9,046 nucleotides of DNA from Candidatus Cloacimonadota bacterium (lineage in GTDB: Bacteria; Cloacimonadota; Cloacimonadia; Cloacimonadales; JAFGVF01). The position numbers and the translations under genes were made by a program. Positions 6,436-9,046 of the stretch are shown here, in pieces. Position 1 is the stretch's first letter, and every line of letters begins with the position of its first letter. Where the stretch lies: positions 1 to 9,046 of the forward strand of contig JAFGVF010000210.1 in the NCBI GenBank assembly GCA_016938155.1, given 5' to 3'. A model generated the notes under the pieces. The model was not told where the DNA came from. It ran no database searches and saw nothing but the letters and a program-made list of their open reading frames with translations.

Positions 6436-6894
6436 ATGTCTCGACCGAAGAAAAAGCGTATGGTTTTCCAGCCCCCTCTTTATACTTCCTTCAAACCGAT
6501 GGGAGTCAGGATGAATACCTTAGAGCAGATTACCTTGAGTTTAGATGAATTAGAAGCGATTCGTTTATCTGACTATCTTGGTAAAGAGCATGCAGAAGCA
6601 GCTGATGAAATGGAGATTTCCCGCTCAACTTTCACACGCTTAGTTGAAAAAGCTCATACTAAGGTTAGTCGGTTTTTACTGGAAGGAAAACACTTGTATA
6701 TCGAAGGTGGAGATGTTCATTTCAGAGGTAATATACTGCGTTGCGAGCATTGTGGGCATATGTTCAAAACGGGATTTGATATAATAATTAACTTCTGTCC
6801 TGCTTGCGGGTCATCAGAATTAATGGATTTGGCCGGAAGTTTTGGACATGGGAATTGCTGTAAGGGACATAGTCAAAATCCAGGGAGGAAATAA
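6436..6894 (+). CDS. DUF134 family helix-turn-helix protein with C-terminal zinc ribbon
   Basis: This 152-residue protein matches the DUF134 (COG1342) pattern: a basic N-terminus (MSRPKKKR), LDELEAIRLSDYLG around 36-49, then a predicted helix-turn-helix at roughly 52-78 (AADEMEISRSTFTRLVEKA), ending in EGKHLYIEGG. Residues 103-124 carry CEHC and CPAC, a zinc-ribbon pair, and a CC doublet lies at 141-142. Family members are predicted DNA-binding proteins often found beside NifX-type genes; their targets are poorly known. It is the first gene of a four-gene cluster. Its promoter spacer contains an 18-bp palindrome, so autoregulation is plausible. AAGGA six bases upstream supports the start. Its stop overlaps the next start by one base (TAATG). 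The cysteines could sense metal or redox state, which is inferred. Confidence 0.9.
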   Translation: MSRPKKKRMVFQPPLYTSFKPMGVRMNTLEQITLSLDELEAIRLSDYLGKEHAEAADEMEISRSTFTRLVEKAHTKVSRFLLEGKHLYIEGGDVHFRGNILRCEHCGHMFKTGFDIIINFCPACGSSELMDLAGSFGHGNCCKGHSQNPGRK

Positions 6895-7058
6895 TGCCAA
6901 AAGGCGATAAGACAGGACCTGACGGTAAAGGTCCAAGAACCGGACGCGGATTGGGAAAATCCGCAGGTAACGAAATGGGAAGTGGTAAAGGGCAAGTACG
7001 TGGTCATGGTCAGGGACAGAAACAAAGACAGGGAAAAGGTCAGGGGAGAAACAGGTAG
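6894..7058 (+). CDS. 54-residue Gly-rich basic protein with DUF5320-like N-terminus
   Basis: The short ORF starts in the TAATG overlap with the DUF134 gene and has a strong ribosome site (GGGAGG, 6883-6888). Its N-terminus, MPKGDKTGPDGKGPRTGRG, matches the opening of DUF5320 proteins (MP-GD-TGP-G-GP-TGRG), which sit beside DUF134 and NifX genes in anaerobes. Seventeen of 54 residues are glycine, with seven Lys, six Arg, six Gln and only three acidic residues, so it is strongly basic and probably disordered. The usual GYCAG segment is replaced by GKSAG, so there is no cysteine. The second half (GQGQKQRQGKGQGRNR) looks like low-complexity drift. It is easily missed because of its size and because a longer frame overlaps it. 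Its role is unknown. Confidence 0.82.
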   Translation: MPKGDKTGPDGKGPRTGRGLGKSAGNEMGSGKGQVRGHGQGQKQRQGKGQGRNR

Positions 7059-7077
7059 TATGTCAAGAAGGAAAACT

Positions 7078-7467
7078 ATGATGAAAATAAAAGCAGCTTT
7101 TGCTACAGATGACGGCATAACATTCGTAAACAGGCATTTCGGTGATGCTAATTATTATGACATCTATGAGTTTGATAATAAAGAGGTTCAATTTGTTAAA
7201 AGGATTTCTAACAGTGTTGGGGAAGAGGAGTTGCATGCCAGTAATGAAAAAGCAAAAGGAGTTACCGATTTGCTTCGTCAGGAAAGAGTTTCGGTAGTCG
7301 TATCAAGAGTATTCGGACCGAATATTGAGAGAATAAAGAAACAGTTTGTTTGTGTAATTGTAAAAGATATAAAACTGGAGAATAGTATCTTTAAAGTTAT
7401 AGGGAACATTGAGACAATAAAAACGGAATGTGAAAAAGGAGATGAAAGACAACCTCTGAGTCTTTAA
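7078..7467 (+). CDS. NifX/NifB-type dinitrogenase iron-molybdenum cofactor-binding domain protein
   Basis: This 129-residue single-domain protein belongs to the NifX/NafY/NifB C-terminal family (PF02579), which binds iron-sulfur or Fe-Mo cluster precursors; many members are not involved in nitrogen fixation. The diagnostic opening is MKIKAAFATDDGITFVNRHFG, with His20 in RHFGDA, then an ELHASNEKAKGVTDLL helix and VVSRVFGPN, which resembles the family's Gly-Pro turn. Cysteines occur at 92 and 118. The start was set at 7078, or equally 7081, because AAGGA (7068-7072) is 5-8 bases upstream and family members begin MKI. An ATG at 7060 is possible but has a poorer site. The reading frame extends upstream to 6982, but that part overlaps the Gly-rich gene. 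No nif structural genes are nearby. Confidence 0.85.
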   Translation: MMKIKAAFATDDGITFVNRHFGDANYYDIYEFDNKEVQFVKRISNSVGEEELHASNEKAKGVTDLLRQERVSVVVSRVFGPNIERIKKQFVCVIVKDIKLENSIFKVIGNIETIKTECEKGDERQPLSL

Positions 7468-7476
7468 AAAATCTAT

Positions 7477-8847
7477 ATGGGAAAATTGAATAAAAATTAT
7501 GACATTATAGTTATCGGTGGTGGACCTGCTGGAATAACATTAGCTAAGATGCTTGGGGGGAAAAAGAAAATTGCAATAATTCGTCCCGAAGATTACAGTA
7601 TGATTTATTGTGCTATGCCTTATGCAGTGGAAGGATTGTTTCCCCTTGAAAAGACATTTAAGAAAGACTCACTTGTAACTGATGCAGGAGCAGACCTGAT
7701 TAGAGGAACAGTGGTTAAAGTTGAGTTACAAAATAAAAAAATCCAGTTAGAAGATGAGAGTGTTTTTAATTATGAGAAATTGATAATTGCTACCGGAGCA
7801 ACCCCTTTCATTCCACCGATTAATGGAACGAATCTTGTTGGTGTTACAGGATTTAAAACCGAAATCGAGATGCGAAATATTATGGGTTATGTTGAAAAAG
7901 GTGTTAAGAATGCGATTGTGGTTGGAGCCGGGGCAATAGGTATTGAGTTGGCTCTATCTCTGAACAAAATTGGATTAAAGGTGCATTTAGTTGATATGGC
8001 AGGATCTTTGCTTCCGAACATGGTCGATCCTGAAATGGCGGAATCCATTCTGGAAGAATTGATTCGCTCAGGTGTGGATTTGCATCTCAATGCAAAGGTT
8101 GTTGAGCTTCACGGCAAAGAATTTGTGCAACAAGCTATTCTGGATAATGGAGAAAAAATCCACTTCGATAATATCGAAAACTGCAATATCAGCAGTCAGG
8201 AATCATTTTCAGGAATGGTTGTATTTGCTACCGGGATGAGACCAGAAATCGCTCTATTCGAAGGGAGTGATTTGGAAATTGAGCGGGATGGAATTGTTGT
8301 TAATGAAAAAATGGAAACCAATCTGCCGGATGTTTACGCAGTTGGTGATTGTACACAATTCTATAATGGAATCACAAAAAAGACCTATTCAGGGAAATTA
8401 GCCACAAATGCAGTACCGATGGCAAAAGTATTAGGTTTTAATCTGTTGGGACAGGATAGAAATTATCAGGGTTTTTATAACGGAGCTGCAACTAAAGTGG
8501 GAAAATATTATATTGGCGGAACCGGCTTATCTGAACGAACAGCAAAAGAGAACGGGATAGAAACCATTTGTGGATATAGCGAAGTTACCACTAAATTTCC
8601 AATCATGCCTGGAGCAAAATTAGTCCATCTTAAATTGATAGCAGAAAAAGGAACGAAAAGAATTATCGGAGCTCAGATTGTAAGCGAAGAACCTGTTACA
8701 GATAAAATCGATCTATTGACTCTGGCAATTCAGAATTGTTTTACAGCGGAAAAATTGGCACAACTGAGTTACTCAGCACAACCCTACCAAAGCTTCTATC
8801 CCGCTGGAAATTTGATTGTAATGGCTGCTGAAGAGATTTTGAAGTAA
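7477..8847 (+). CDS. FAD-dependent pyridine nucleotide-disulfide oxidoreductase (NADH oxidase / CoA-disulfide reductase class)
   Basis: This 456-residue flavoenzyme has an FAD Rossmann motif, VIGGGPAG (12-19), and a single redox cysteine, Cys45, in YCAMPY. That equals the SCxxPY cysteine of NADH oxidase, NADH peroxidase and CoA-disulfide reductase. The NAD site is VVGAGAIG (148-155), and Asp173 at the end of the next strand favours NADH. The second FAD motif is VYAVGDC (286-292). The dimerisation domain covers about 335-456 and ends in SYSAQPYQSFYPAGN, with tyrosines comparable to those of the CoA-disulfide reductase group. Substrate (oxygen, peroxide, CoA disulfide or polysulfide) cannot be decided. 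It begins nine bases after the NifX-type stop in the same frame, without a good ribosome site, so translation is probably coupled. It closes the DUF134 cluster, and a hairpin follows at 8872. Confidence 0.93.
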   Translation: MGKLNKNYDIIVIGGGPAGITLAKMLGGKKKIAIIRPEDYSMIYCAMPYAVEGLFPLEKTFKKDSLVTDAGADLIRGTVVKVELQNKKIQLEDESVFNYEKLIIATGATPFIPPINGTNLVGVTGFKTEIEMRNIMGYVEKGVKNAIVVGAGAIGIELALSLNKIGLKVHLVDMAGSLLPNMVDPEMAESILEELIRSGVDLHLNAKVVELHGKEFVQQAILDNGEKIHFDNIENCNISSQESFSGMVVFATGMRPEIALFEGSDLEIERDGIVVNEKMETNLPDVYAVGDCTQFYNGITKKTYSGKLATNAVPMAKVLGFNLLGQDRNYQGFYNGAATKVGKYYIGGTGLSERTAKENGIETICGYSEVTTKFPIMPGAKLVHLKLIAEKGTKRIIGAQIVSEEPVTDKIDLLTLAIQNCFTAEKLAQLSYSAQPYQSFYPAGNLIVMAAEEILK

Positions 8848-8871
8848 TAAAGAAAGTGAAATACTATCAGG

Positions 8872-8900
8872 CGGGAGTCTCTTTCAATTGACGACTCCCG
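8872..8900 (+). terminator. 8-bp hairpin after the flavoprotein gene, possible terminator
   Basis: CGGGAGTC (8872-8879) pairs perfectly with GACTCCCG (8893-8900) across a 13-base loop that contains the palindrome TCAATTGA. It lies 24 bases after the stop and before the convergent gene on the other strand. The GC-rich stem fits a terminator, but TTGAAACAG follows instead of a T-run, so it may instead be a 3'-end stabilising hairpin. Confidence 0.5.
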
Positions 8901-8913
8901 TTGAAACAGTACT

Positions 8914-8953
8914 ACCCTTGAAAGGATTCGCTTCGCTCAAACATTTCAAAGGT
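8914..8953 (-). repeat. Bulged-hairpin repeat, long-loop type, after the convergent gene
   Basis: It shares TTGAAAGGATTCGCTTCGC and the following CTCAA-CATTTCAAAGGT with 1543-1577, with one substitution in about 35 bases. Arms 8914-8923 and 8944-8953 pair over ten bases. The single exception is C-A on the plus strand but G-U on the minus strand, so the RNA hairpin is intact in the minus-strand transcript. It starts seven bases after the stop of the minus-strand gene entering from the right. Confidence 0.75.
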
Positions 8954-8960
8954 CTCTCGG

Positions 8961-9046
8961 TCAGCACTTTAGTTTATAGGTAACCAGCTTCAGGATATCA
9001 GGGAGTAATTCTTCTTTTACAATTAGAGAGAGCGGTTTTAATTTAC
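8961..9046 (-). CDS. C-terminal end of an unidentified convergent gene
   Basis: On the minus strand an open frame enters from the right edge and ends at TGA (8963-8961), giving 28 full codons. The visible residues include KPLSLIVKEELLPDILK and end in YKLKC. The mix of charged and hydrophobic residues looks like genuine protein, and both other minus-strand frames hit a stop early or lack a plausible pattern. A hairpin repeat sits seven bases after the stop, as it does after the fucosidase gene. Too little is visible to assign a family. Confidence 0.45.
   Translation of the reverse strand, partial: KLKPLSLIVKEELLPDILKLVTYKLKC

Noticed and set aside
6982..7077. Upstream extension of the NifX-type frame to an ATG at 6982
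   Set aside because: It overlaps the 54-residue gene in another frame, adds a charged stretch absent from the family, and lacks the AAGGA site found before 7078/7081.

Overview
The window reads as chromosomal DNA of an anaerobic or fermentative bacterium with mid-range GC. Most genes have clear Shine-Dalgarno sites (GGAGG, AAAGGA), which argues against Bacteroidota, where such sites are usually weak. The gene content (group II xylose isomerase, GH29 and GH3 hydrolases, a DUF134/NifX-type redox cluster) would suit a lineage such as Cloacimonadota, Fibrobacterota or a relative, but the phylum cannot be fixed from this window.

Left part, minus strand (1-3020): a secreted GH29 alpha-L-fucosidase (3020-1590) is followed on the same strand by a GH3 glycosidase (1410 to beyond the left edge). 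The 179-base gap between them is filled with short hairpin repeats. Middle part, plus strand (3439-6230): xylA and xylB, 11 bases apart, form a xylose-to-xylulose-5-phosphate operon divergent from the hydrolases. The divergent intergenic region of about 418 bases holds several inverted repeats, four tandem 11-bp units and a TGTAAA/TTTACA palindrome just upstream of xylA. Together the two arms suggest release of sugars from plant or algal polysaccharide followed by xylose catabolism; fucosylated xyloglucan would be one fitting substrate (inference).

Right part, plus strand (6436-8847): a compact four-gene cluster encodes a DUF134 helix-turn-helix protein with a zinc ribbon, a 54-residue Gly-rich basic protein with a DUF5320-like N-terminus, a NifX/NifB-type cofactor-binding domain protein, and an NADH-oxidase/CoA-disulfide-reductase-like flavoprotein. 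It has a recognisable sigma70-type promoter whose 17-base spacer is occupied by an almost perfectly coincident 18-bp palindrome, so repression at this site is a natural prediction. A convergent gene on the minus strand ends at 8961 and enters from the right edge.

A family of bulged-hairpin repeats built on TTTGAAA/TTTCAAA arms occurs 7-12 bases after the stop codons of three different genes (GH29, xylB, the convergent gene), with an extra copy before GH3. Pairing is preserved between copies, including by a strand-specific G-U wobble, which suggests a 3'-UTR RNA element. The strongest candidates for something undescribed are this repeat family and the DUF134-controlled redox cluster with its promoter-embedded operator.
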